Shown one piece after another: positions 1 to 11,418 of a stretch of DNA of 64,000 nucleotides. The notes under the pieces are model-generated. The model had not been told where the DNA came from and did no database searches. It was given only the letters and a program-made list of their open reading frames with translations. The stretch is taken from contig CAJNOI010000050.1 of NCBI GenBank assembly GCA_905250115.1, positions 496,706 through 560,705 on the forward strand. The letters run 5' to 3'. The translations under genes and the position numbers were made by a program. This DNA comes from Adineta steineri (lineage: Eukaryota; Rotifera; Eurotatoria; Adinetida; Adinetidae). Positions within the stretch are counted from its first letter, which is position 1. Every line of letters starts with the position of its first letter.

Positions 1-128
1 TTACCTTTATATTTTTGTTGTAAAAGTGTTTTAATTCCTAATTGTTTAACTTTCCATGGAAACCATGATACAATTATATCATTTTCGAATCCATTATTAG
101 GTACATTTTTTAATAAATCATTTAACAT
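1..128 (-). CDS. 5' end of an unrecognised gene (partial)
   Basis: Reading the minus strand, an ATG at 128 opens a frame of about 41 codons beginning MLNDLLKNVPNNGF and running to the window edge. An AAG|GTAA splice donor lies at positions 5-4, so this is probably a first coding exon. The nearest in-frame upstream stop is at 164-162. I recognise no domain; the fragment is too short to assign. Confidence 0.35.
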   Translation of the reverse strand, partial: MLNDLLKNVPNNGFENDIIVSWFPWKVKQLGIKTLLQQKYKG

Positions 129-164
129 ATTCAAATTCAATAAATAATTGATGATGAACACTTA

Positions 165-605
165 TCTTATTTATGTGTAAAATAACATAAATATCTGTAT
201 TCTCATATACTCTTACAAATACTTTCAGAAGAAAAGGTCATGCGTTGGCGTATGTACATCCATGTACAAAACTATCACGTGGATTTTGTTTTATTAATCA
301 ATCACAAATTTCAATTCTTTTTTTTTACAGTAAAAAATTCTGTAATTTCGTTTTTATTTAAATTTTTACGAAATTTGAAAACAAAAGCTAAAATAATTGT
401 TAACAGAATAATCATTATGAATTAATCTTATTTTACAAGTTTTTTGAGAAAAAACAACTACGGACATTTATGTTGAGTAGAAAAAAGCTTAATCATTTTG
501 CTCATTTGAAGGTTGATGAAGCATAACTGTATTTGATTTATTCATTCTTTTTCACTGATACTTGTTATTATTCAATAAATATCCTTCGAAGAAAAAGAAA
601 AACAA
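165..605. other. AT-rich intergenic stretch
   Basis: The only open frame here (240-425) is short, low-complexity and without a recognisable domain or splice context. I see no RNA gene or repeat. It separates the minus-strand fragment from the nuclear-receptor remnant. Confidence 0.5.
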
Positions 606-2137
606 ATGGATAATGAACGTAAAATGATAATTCTAACATCAAACGAAGATTTAATTAATCGAATTCGAGATACACATACAATTGATTTCAATTATCTTAA
701 TAATTTATCTCAACTTGTTTGTATTTATTTTTCTTTTCGTTTTCTTAATAGAATTCAAAAATTATATGAAAAACTTATTGATTCATCAGTTAAAAATTCA
801 AATAAATTAAATGATCGTATTTGTAGTAATGTTGCTACTGGATATAATTATGATGTATTTTCTTGTGCATCATGTAGAATACTTTTTTATCGAAATCAAA
901 ATCAAAGAGTAATGAAATTTTTATTTATTAAATTTATATTAATTTAAGATTAGTTTTTTAGAATAAATTAAAATGTTTATCACGTCAAGGTCAATGTTCA
1001 GCAGATTATAAACATACTCGAAAATGTCCATGATGTCGATTGGATCGTTGTTTTCAAGTGGGAATGAGAAAAGATCTTAAAATTAATCAACAACGAAAAC
1101 GAAATATTTCATCAAAATCTATCTCACAACCAATTCATACAACTGATAATGTAAGATTTTCTTATATTTAAATTCTACAGAATGGGTAACTGCGGATTTG
1201 GAATCTTCAGCATTTTCCAGTGAAATTAGTTGATTTCATACTGTCAAAGTAATTGTAACATCTAAACACAAAACTTTATTAAAAAATGCTCAAAAAGCAA
1301 TGAGAGTGCTCACGGTTTCAAATCTGTGCTTCCTTCTTGACTCTACAACCGGGTTCATTAGGACAAATACGCATTTATGTTAGGGATTAAGATCCCGACT
1401 ACAGCCAAGATATTCATTAAAGTAGAGAATAATAAATTGTTTATTCATTTATATCAAATGCTTTACTTTTGGCAAGGATCCTGATGAATGAAAGCCCACA
1501 TAAATCGAAAATCGTAGTTAGACGGATGTCCGAGTTTTCATTTCTTAAATAATCCGAAATATGGTTGAAAAATCATTTTTGAATTTGTTATTTAAATAGT
1601 TAATGATGGATATTGTTAAAGAAGATGATATTATTTTGATTTGTAATAATAAAATTGAAATGTTATCTGTTGAAGATTTGTTAATAATTGAAAATATTCG
1701 TTCATCATTTGTATTAATATTTCGAGGTCATGATATTTAATGTTCATGTATTGATATATGGTATACGTGATATATTTGTTAATTTAATTCATTCACTTGT
1801 TAAAATAACTGAACAAGATCCAATATTCTTATCATTTTTATTAACAATTCTTTTATTTAGTCAAGGTTTATCAATGAATGAAAATGAACCAAGTTTAAAA
1901 GATTCATTAATTGTGAATCAATTTCAATCTTATTATATTGAATTACTTTGAAAATATTTAATTAATAAACAAGGTGAAATAAAAACTTGGAAATGTTTTA
2001 CTCATTTAATTACAATTATTATTCGAATTTAATCAGTTGGAAAAATAATTCGAGAATTTTTTCGTATACAATCAATTACATCAGACGTTGTGGATCAAAT
2101 TGAACCACTTATACATACTCTTTTACTTATTCAATAA
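606..2137 (+). pseudogene. Nuclear hormone receptor pseudogene
   Basis: Two parts of a nuclear receptor can be read. The DNA-binding domain begins near 810 (NVATGYNYDVFSCASC), is interrupted by an intron from about 909, and resumes at 960 with a second zinc finger ending CRLDRCFQVGMRKD. A ligand-binding-domain C-terminal half is readable from about 1600 to 2137. Lesions seen directly: the first zinc-finger Cys is replaced (DRIC instead of CxxC); TGA at 1031-1033 sits inside the second finger; the reading frame shifts near 1725-1735; TGA at 1949-1951 and TAA at 2030-2032 interrupt the ligand-binding domain. About 400 bp of unrelated-looking sequence (1190-1600) separates the parts. A functional receptor is excluded unless these stops are bypassed. 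The subfamily cannot be told. Confidence 0.8.
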
Positions 2138-3732
2138 TTTCATTTTTTATTTATTTAACAAATGAAATAATAATAAAAATTTTAAATCAAACATTCGTTT
2201 TTTTCATCAAATTTTCAAATAAGAATCATTCAAAAATCTTTCCATTTAATTTATCAAAAACATTTTTTTTGTTAAATATTTCCTATTATATCAAATTAAT
2301 AAAACACATTTACTCAAGTTATTAAAATCATTCAAATCAAAAACACTTAAAAAGATGTGATAGAGTGTGAGTGTGGATAGAAATACAAGACACTCTGACC
2401 CCATAACCACACCCTCGAGATGGTTTAACCTGAGTCAGCATTATATATTATCACAAGCAACATTCGTTAGATAAATGATACATGATAGTATTATGTGAAA
2501 TTTTTTCTATTTAACTACGTGTTGATTTTTTTTTTCGTTAGGCCAAATGAAGAGTGTATGTATTAATGATGATTGCAAGGAAGGAAAGAAAAAACGTGCG
2601 CTGGTCGATATTTTTTTTTGAAATTTTATGTATTCTTTTCAGTCCGTAATGTAGACAACCGAAAAATATTGTGGTATAAACACTTCGTTTTCGGGTCGAT
2701 TACGGTTTTTTTATTAAGGTAAAAAAAAAACAACGAGAGACGCAGCAGTAATCACTGCAGTAAAGGAGATATAAAATAGTGTGTCTCTCGATGTTTTATT
2801 AATTTATTCATATTCGTTTAGATACACAGTTAGTTTTTTTATTCATTCTTTTTCAGCTTTAATTATCATTGAGTATTATTTAACTGTAAGTAAAATTATA
2901 CTATTTGATTGTGATCTAAAGAATATAAATGATATCTTTAAATGTTAGAGCTTATTCTACAGATGAAAAATATGGTTGTGAATATTTTTTTTGTCACGCT
3001 TGTGACTAGACAAAGATATTTTATATTCTCGAATATTTTGTTGAAGAGTTTACTGCAGTTTTATTTTCGAATATCGTATCATATATATATATATATGATA
3101 ATATTGTTCATAAATTATTTAGATGAGCTTCAACTTGACTTTTATCTAGAGTGTTTTCTTTTCGTTTTTATATTTCTCTAACTAACATTTCATAAAAATA
3201 ATCATAAACGATCGAGTTCTTCACGAGTGAACGCTCTCATTTATATTCTTAGCTCTTCATCAATATTTATGCACACTCCACTTTTGTCTTTGGCAGAATC
3301 TCAGATCTTTTTACTTCCAGGCTCATAAAGCGAATCGTTTATTTCTGAAAGCGATATACCACATGCATATTGTTTATGCTCTTCAATTATGTATTTAATA
3401 ATATTCTGGAAGTAAACAATGAGGAATAAGCGTAGTAAATCAATGTCACATTTATTGCCCTGTTTTCGTTTACAGTAAACGATAACTCGAATGTGTATGA
3501 ATGTCTTCGTACTAGTTTTCTATAATATTAATCGAACGCTTTTCTTTGTATACTAGTAGTCACACAACGGTTCTTGTTAGACATGAATCTTGTTTTCATT
3601 GGGAATTCAATAGAAGACGACAAATCTGGAGGAAAATTTGAATTGATACAATATCTTAATTATTTTTGCCTTTCAGATACAAACAGTTAATCTGAACACA
3701 TCTCGACGAAAATACAACGATAACTAATACTT
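2138..3732. other. Intergenic region upstream of the ART-NACHT gene
   Basis: No credible coding frame is seen. It holds a nested inverted repeat (2734-2790), a G-rich/C-rich patch (about 2355-2425), and long T runs followed by AG that could be 5' UTR splice sites. It presumably contains the promoter of the downstream gene, but I see no convincing core promoter motif. Confidence 0.5.
2734..2790. repeat. Nested inverted repeat / hairpin
   Basis: The outer arms CGAGAGACGC (2734-2743) and GTGTCTCTCG (2781-2790) pair at 9 of 10 positions. Inside them GCAGT (2745-2749) and ACTGC (2754-2758) form a perfect 5-bp stem with a 4-nt loop. It may be a structured RNA, a terminal-repeat remnant of a small mobile element, or chance. 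Confidence 0.4.
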
Positions 3733-6700
3733 ATGTCGGAAAGTCGTTTTGTAAACCATACTCTCTTAGAGCTTCAAGAAGCCAACTGCAGTCCAATATC
3801 TGGCTATGAAGACTCACCCATTCTTACATTAGAAGAAGCTGTGGAAAAACTAATTCCACTCGTTCCTACTATTATAGCTTATGTTATAACAGCTAAAAAT
3901 AAATGTAATCAACATTCAGGTTTGTTAACGTGGGATGAATCGGCGACAATATATCTTTACTCGATGTCATCACCTGATTTTTATTCTTCTCTCAACAACG
4001 CACTTCGAGCCGAAGATCGACATGCGCTTAAACCATGGTTTGCCTACTTAAAATTGTTTATGACAGCTCTCAAGAAATTACCATCAACACCAACTAAGAC
4101 GATTCTCTGGAGAGGTGTTTACGGTGATGTTAGTTCAGCCTTTGTTAAAAATAAAATCGAGATTTGGTGGAGTATCAATTCAACTTCGATGGATTTGAAA
4201 ATTATTGAACCATTTCTAGGCGAACATGGCACTTTGTTCGCTATTGAAGCTATGCATGGCAAAGATATCTCCAAATTTTCAGCAAATTTAGACGAGAAAG
4301 AAATTATTCTAATGCCTGGAACTTATGTACGAGCCAGAACGGAAGCACTCAATTTCAAGAAATGTCTCTTCATTGTTCACTTAGATGAAGTAACTGCTGA
4401 AAGGTTAGTCTATTTGAAAAGATAAATAAAATCTATCATATTCATTCGATATTAACAATGTGTTTAATGTGACCATTCTACAAAAACTCTATTCTATAAG
4501 TATAACGATCTACAATATGGTTCTCACTGTATCACCCTTTATTTTATCCGATAAATAATTAAATATTGAAACTTAAATATCGATAAGATGTACATATCAT
4601 AGGAAAGATAAATTAAGGTTGATAATAATGCGTGCATATAAGTTTGCAAACTAGAATATGGTTTCAACTAGAACTTTTATAATTTATATAATAATTACCT
4701 ATAAAAAAATCTGCAAAAATTATTCCGAACAGTTTGCGAACAACATCTATTCTTTGTTGATGAACGTTGGCAAAGCTAAAGATTCGTTCAAAAAGTTTAT
4801 AGAATTGCAAATAAATCTCATCATGATACATGAAGTATTGGTTTCTCTTTTATAAATTCTTTAGTAAACTATTCGAGCTGATCGAAAATACATTAAATGA
4901 TTTTGTGTTAAATAAAACTTTATGAAATATTCACTATTCTGCTAATCATTCTATATGTTTTTGATAGTGAGCCACAATCTGAGTCAAACCGTCCATTTCA
5001 ATTGATAAAACAAGAATATTATCAAAATGGTTATATTGAACGCCTAATGAATCCAACAAAATCCTATCCAGTAGAAGACAGTTACATTAATTTAGCCATC
5101 GTTGAAACTAAAAAGCAACAACAAAAAGAAAGACAACTTCGTGATGCTTCTACCAGTGATGCTATAATGGGAAGTTTTGAAGAGATATACGGGACAAAAA
5201 CTACAATAAATGTCAAAAATATTTTTGAAACATGTAAAAATCAAGAGAAGAAAGTGCTGGTGTTCGGACGTGCTGGAATCGGAAAATCCACCTTTTGTCG
5301 ATATATTGCTTATCAATGGGCGATGGGTTTATATTGGACACACTATGAGTTATTGGCTTTGATTCCATTACGTCGCTTAACAATGAATCGATATCCTCCT
5401 TTACCGATTGGTCAAAGTTATTCTTTGCTTGATCTTGTGAAAAAAGAGATTATTTCAATTGATCTACCTGAATATGAGAACAATCTTTTGAAAAAACACT
5501 TTGATGCAAAGAAGACTCTATGGATTTTGGATGGATATGATGAAATTGTACAAAATGCACCTTCACATTTGGAATGTTTATTCGAACAATTACTTAAAAC
5601 TCCACATCATATTTTAACATCTCGTCCATATCAAAATACATTACCCTATCATGTACAAATGGAAATCACAGGATTTACAAACGATAATATTGAGCGATAT
5701 GTAGAACAATTCTTTGATCAGATGAAAGATGAATTAGACAATTCTTTGAACAAAAGTCAAAAATTACTCAGATTCTTAAAGACAAATCGATCTATCTGGG
5801 GTGTTGCACATATTCCAGTGAATCTAGAGTTGATATGTAGCCTTTGGAGTAACGAAGATTTCATAGAAACAAATGAATTAACAATAACATCATTATATAC
5901 AGTGATGATAGAATGGTTATGTCGACGATATTTATCGATGCCAAATAAAAACATTCAAAATCTATCTAAAGACGACATCAATCAACGTTGTGAAAAAGAA
6001 TTAGCGTTCTTACAAAATCTAGCCTTTAATGGAATGAAGAATAGCACCATAATTCTACGACCAAATTTATTAAGAAAAGCACTAAATGAAGAAAAAGTCT
6101 CTTTACATGACCATCCACATATACTCAATATGGGAGTTCTCAAAAGTTTTAATAAACAAGGTACCAATACTCAAATTGAAACGGATAAAGATCATTATTT
6201 TGCGCACCTCAGTTTTCAAGAATATTTTACAGCACGATATTTGATTAAAGCTCTTAAAGAGCCTCTAAACCATCAAGAAGAAATCAGATTTATTCAACGA
6301 GAAAAATACAATCAACGTTATGCATTAGTGTTTACTTTTCTATCAGGTCTTTCGAGTGAGGCTGATACAAACACAAGTTTAAACATCTTTTGGAAACTTA
6401 TACTAACACCACCGATAGATCTTCTTGGGATCAGACATATGCAACTTGTTATTTCGTGTATTGAAGAGACTTCAGATCAATCATCTATTCCACAACACAC
6501 CGTATTACTAGAATGGATAGCGAAGTGCATTGAGGATAATTGGTCCACAGAAAATAAAAATATTCGTCAGTGTCTTCAACAATCATTGGGAAGAGCACCG
6601 TCGGTAATCAGCAATCAAAGAATTATAAATGCATTTATCCGTCTAGTTCAACATGATGATTCATATATCAGAACCGACGTGCTTCTTTTCATTTCTCGTA

Positions 6701-9267
6701 TTAACGGTTCAAATACAGCGGCTGCACTCATCAATTTAGTGATTATCACACTAGATGACAAAAACGAGAGGGTGAGAACCTGTGCATGCACAGCTCTCGG
6801 TTTTAAAGGTGAAAAAGCAGCGACGAAAGAAGTGATCATTAAACTGGTTAGTGCATTAGAAGACAAGAGTGACAAAGTCAGATCCGCCGCATGTCGAGCT
6901 CTCGAAAGTATGGGTGAAAAAGCAGCGACGAATGAAGTGATCACTAAACTGGCTAGTGCATTAGAAGATAAGAGTGATAATGTCAGATCAAGTGCATGTG
7001 GAGCTCTTGAAAGCATGGGTAAAAACACAGCGACGAATCAAGTGACCGCTCAACTAGTTAGTGCATTAGAAAGCGCGAATGAAAACACTAGATCAAAGGC
7101 AAGCGAAGCTCTCGGAAATATAGGTGAAAAAGCAGCGACGAATGGAGTGATCACTAAACTGGTTAATGCATTAGAAGATAAGAGTGAACAGGTCAGATGC
7201 TGTGCATGCAGAGCTCTCGAAAATATAGGTGAAAACGCAGCGACGAATGAAGTGATCGCTAAACTGGTTAGTGCATTAAAAGATCAGAGTGGCAATGTCA
7301 GATCAAGTGCATGTGACGCTCTCAGAAAAATGGGTGAAAAAGCAGCGACGAATGAAGTGATCACTCAACTAGTTACTGCATTAGAAGATGAGAGTGAAGA
7401 CATCAGATCAAATGTCTGCAGTACTCTCGGAAATATAGGTGAAAAAGCGGCGACGAAAGAAGTGATCACTAAACTGGTTAGCGCATTAAAAGATAACAGT
7501 TATCAGGTCAGAGACTCTATATACAGAGTTCTCGAAAATATAGGTGAAAAAGCACCGACGAATGAAGTGATCACTCAACTGGTTAGTGCATTAAAAGATA
7601 ACAGTTATCAGGTCAGAGCCTATGCATGCGAAGCTCTCGAAAATATACGTGAAAAAGTAGCGATGAATGAAGTGATCACTCAACTGGTTAGTTCATTAGA
7701 ACATGAGAGTGAAGACATCAGATCAAATGTTTGCAACGCTCTCGAACGTATAGGTGAAAAAGCAGCGACGAATGAAGTGATCACTAAACTAGTTAATGCA
7801 TTAGAAGATAAGAGTGAACGGGTCAGATTATCTGCAAGCGAAGCTCTTAGAAAAATGGGTGAAAAAGCAGCGACGAATGAAGTGATCACTAAACTGGCTA
7901 GTGTATTAGAAGATGAGAGTGAAGACATTAGATCAAGTGCATGCGAAGCTCTCGGAAATATGGGTGAAAAAGCAGCGACAAACGAAGTGATCACTAAACT
8001 CGCCAGTGCATTAGAGGGTGAGAGTGAAAGGGTTAGATTAAATGTATGCAACGCTCTCGGACAAATGGGTGAAAAAGCAGCGACACATGCAGTGATCACT
8101 AAACTGGTTAGTGCATTAGAACATGAGAGTCAATGGGTAAGATCAAATGTCTGCAGTACTCTCGGAAATATAGGTGAAAAAGCAGCGACGAATGAAGTGA
8201 TCGCTAAACTGGTTAGTGCATTAAAAGATCAGAGTGGCAATGTCAGATCAAGTGCATGCGAAGCTCTCGGGAAAATGGGTGAAAAAGCAGCGACGAATGA
8301 AGTGATCACTAAACTCGTTAGTGCGTTAGAAGATGAGAGTGAAGACGTCAGATCAAATGTCTACAGTACTCTCGGAAATATGGGTGAAAAAGCAGCGACG
8401 AATGAAGTGATCACTGAACTGGTTAGTGCATTAGAACATGAGAGTGAAAGGGCTGGATTAAATGTATGCAACGCTCTCGGACAAATGGGTGAAAAAGCAG
8501 CGACACATGCAGTGATCACTAAACTGGTTAGTGCATTAGAGGATAAGAGCAAAATGGTTAGATTAAATGCATGTAACGCTCTCGGACAAATGGGTGAAAA
8601 AGCAGCGACGAATGAAGTAATCACTAAACTGGTTAGTGCATTAGAAGATAAAAGTTTTAGGGTCAGAGAGAGTGTATGCAAGGCCTTCGGAAGAATGGGT
8701 GAAAAAGCAGCGAAGATTGAAGTGCTCACCAAGCTCGCGAATATACCTGATGCTTATGGGGAGTTGCCTTTGGAAGCTGTAGATGTTATTGATGGTATTT
8801 TGCGTTCGTCCGCCACGATGATTGCTTTTGGTCCAATGTTGATTTCAAAACTTTGCGTTTATGGAAGACAATTAAAGTGCTGGGAACAGGTTTCAGTAGA
8901 TGAATTAATCAAAAATTTTTTCAAGACTCAAGATGCTGATTGGTTGTTGCCGATAGCTGAGATAGCACTTCAGAAGGGTGCTGCTGTCTCGATGAATGAA
9001 GGTAAATTGATGGTGTATGATAACGAAGAACCGATAGAACTACGTGTTCCCAATATGAAACTACATAACGAACTCATTGAAGCGTTTACTAATAAGGCAA
9101 AAGCACTGCATTTATATTTTAGGATACCGTCAAATCTAGGAACATTAGATTCCTATTTTTGGAATATCATGAAATTTTCTTTAAAGCTGTTAATTAACCA
9201 TATACATTTCCTTTTCATACTGAGTTGTCTTAGCATATTAATTGTATATTTTTTCTTCGCTTTTTAA
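3733..9267 (+). CDS. ART-NACHT-HEAT repeat protein (NLR-like)
   Basis: Two exons, 3733-4403 and 4968-9267, joined across a 564-bp GT-AG intron. The join keeps the frame (split AGT codon), giving 1656 residues. Residues 1-223 are an R-S-E type mono-ADP-ribosyltransferase: WRGV for the catalytic Arg, WWSINSTS for the STS motif, and EKE followed by IILMPG for the ExE catalytic motif. Residues about 324-332 are a Walker A (GRAGIGKST) and 411-416 a Walker B (LDGYDE), followed by LTSRPY and SFQEYFTARYL, all hallmarks of NACHT NTPases of the NLR/STAND class. From about residue 838 there are 18 exact-length 35-residue HEAT-like repeats plus flanking degenerate units. The last 30 residues are hydrophobic, ending without a charged tail. 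Family knowledge: ART modifies proteins or nucleic acids with ADP-ribose, NACHT is a nucleotide-driven oligomerising switch, and repeats sense ligands. A role in immunity is inference. Without splicing, the first exon frame would stop at 4425. Confidence 0.85.
6808..8700 (+). repeat. 105-bp tandem repeat array coding HEAT units
   Basis: The phrase GGTGAAAAAGCAGCGACG recurs every 105 bp, from 6808 to 8698, exactly 18 periods (1890 bp). Each unit codes 35 residues of the pattern EKAATNEVITKLVSALEDxS followed by VR and a variable second helix. The first helix is nearly invariant at DNA level while positions around the xVRxxxCxxL second helix vary. This indicates recent unequal exchange or gene conversion with diversification of one face. 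Confidence 0.9.
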
Positions 9268-11418
9268 ATGGTATTTCCTAATCTACTTGTTTTTTTACTG
9301 TTATTGAATAAAGTGTAGAAAAAATCCAAGCTTTTCTGTTCTTAGTGATACAAAATAATTACTGATTTCCAGCCACTTTGTAAAAATCATTTGATACACA
9401 AGTGAATTTGGTAGGTACTAGGTATTAAGTAAAGCTTATTAAAAATGATTATATATTGTACTCATTCTAATGAAAAGCAAATATGTATTAATTTATCTGT
9501 CAATAATAAAAATCAGAGAGAGTAATAAACTATTTTTTTACTCATTTATGATCATTTTTAAAAGTTTAAGATTAATGTTTAAATGAAAATTTTACAGTAT
9601 TTTTCGATATACTCGGTTAAAATTGAATTTTATTGCTTAAAAAAATACTTGAGGGTTGTGGGTATCATATTCATCTCATATCCGCACTCACCCTCGTGTT
9701 TCGAAATAATTAAATGATTCATGGATGACTTTCTTTAGAAAGATGTCCACAGAGACCAATAGATTTATTGTAGTGTTCAATTTTGTTATATCTCCTATTT
9801 CATTATTTTCGACTACGATTAATCGAAATTTTTACACCGGATTCCACAATTGAGTAAAAATCGAATGCCATCTGGTTTTAAATTCACTATATTTACATAA
9901 AAGATTTTCTTATTGTATTTTGTAAGTTTCATCTGGGAGGGATTATATAAATGAATACGAGAATAAAATAAATTTTTGGACTACAAAATAATATGTACAA
10001 TACGAAATCATGTAGTGCATCATTAATCTGATAATAACGAATACTGACTCACTTTTGTAAGACACAGAAAGACGTATAATCCTAAGAAACCGTACATAGT
10101 TTTCAGAGAGAGCACAAGGCATATAAAAAAATATTCATGCTTTATTGATTCTTATCCTTTTTTTGGTATGGAATATTTACTTAAAACAATGTAAAACTTG
10201 TTGGTATCAGGGTGTAGGTTTAGATGCCAGTTTTCTTCCTGTCTATATTCTTGAATATAAAATACCATTAATCAACTTTATCATGATTCGTATACAAATA
10301 TAACAAAATCCATGTCAGAATAATCATTAAAAACTTCAATCAGATATACTCTATGATAAATTTACCGAGATTTTTTAAATATTGAATTGCATGAAGTTGT
10401 TTCTATTATAGACACCAAACATCATATTGCATATAACTATAGCTAAAGAATAAAACATTTATTTTTAATTAAGATCAAAACTGATTCTATAATTCATAAG
10501 ATGTCTTAATACTTATGCATCTGTTTTTTACATCTAAAGCTGAAAGAAAAATACAACAATTGTTAGATAAATTTATTATAATTATATTCATTAATATAAC
10601 ATGAGACTTTTAAATAGTTAATAGAATATAATGACAGAAAGCTCTTAAAAAAAGACAATGACATGTTTTTCTTTACCAACTATCTTCTGAGCCTTTTACT
10701 TTAAATGAATTTTGTTAAATTGACGCTAAAGCATTACAGTAGTTAACTTTAATAGATTTACGTATAATCAATGCTGTATATTATTATTCTAAGAACGATG
10801 ATACCATCTTTTGCAAAAAAAATACATCAGTAAGGTTCACTAGTAATTAAGAGAATATCGATAAAGGGTTTATCTCTAGTTAAATCTATTACAATAATCA
10901 TTTTTTCTTCATTTATCATATGAAAATAACTTATTTTTATTATTATCTACTATATATATATATATATCCATAGTTTACTCGTACTGTATTGTTCAATAGT
11001 CGATTAGTGTACCCTATTTATATCAATATTGATATCTTAGGATGCAATTTTTTTAAGATAAACATCATCATTGATAAGTATCTTCAAGAAACTTCGATTG
11101 ACAGATAAATATTTTGAAAGAAAGATTTATTCCAAAGGTCAGAAGTAGAGGTATGACTTACCAATCCATTTATCATTGATTGTCATCTATTTATTACTTT
11201 GAAGTACTCTATGGACGAAACAAAACTACATTTCCTGTCTCACCTTTGCTTTAATTGATTCAATTATAATTTTTCCAGTAAGTAAACGAGACGACAATTA
11301 ATTGTTTACTAAATAGTCAACGAATTGGACAAGGATACAATGTATCAACAGTAATAATATTTAAAAATTCTTTTTTAATATTTTATTTTTATTCCTAACT
11401 ATCAAACAGAAAAAAAAG
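9268..11418. other. Intergenic region, 2.1 kb
   Basis: I find no coding frame worth reporting and no tRNA-like or rRNA-like sequence. A G/C-richer patch at about 9650-9710 resembles one at 2355-2425 on the other side of the ART-NACHT gene. A TA microsatellite lies near 10950-10966. The last part is the 3' flank of the minus-strand gene ending at 11419. Confidence 0.5.

Noticed and set aside
606-2137. A stop-codon-reassigned genetic code that would make the broken genes intact
   Set aside because: Intact genes in the window (FLII, PAR-6, SLC6, ART-NACHT) terminate normally at TAA or TGA, and the broken genes also carry frameshifts.
6648-8732. Long minus-strand open frames (6648-7028, 7680-8099, 8361-8732)
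   Set aside because: They are antisense shadows of the repetitive HEAT-coding codons; they repeat with the same 105-bp period and have no start or splice context.
9650-9710. Bdelloid telomeric (TGTGGG) repeats
   Set aside because: Only single TGTGGG-like words occur, with no tandem array, so there is no evidence of a telomere.
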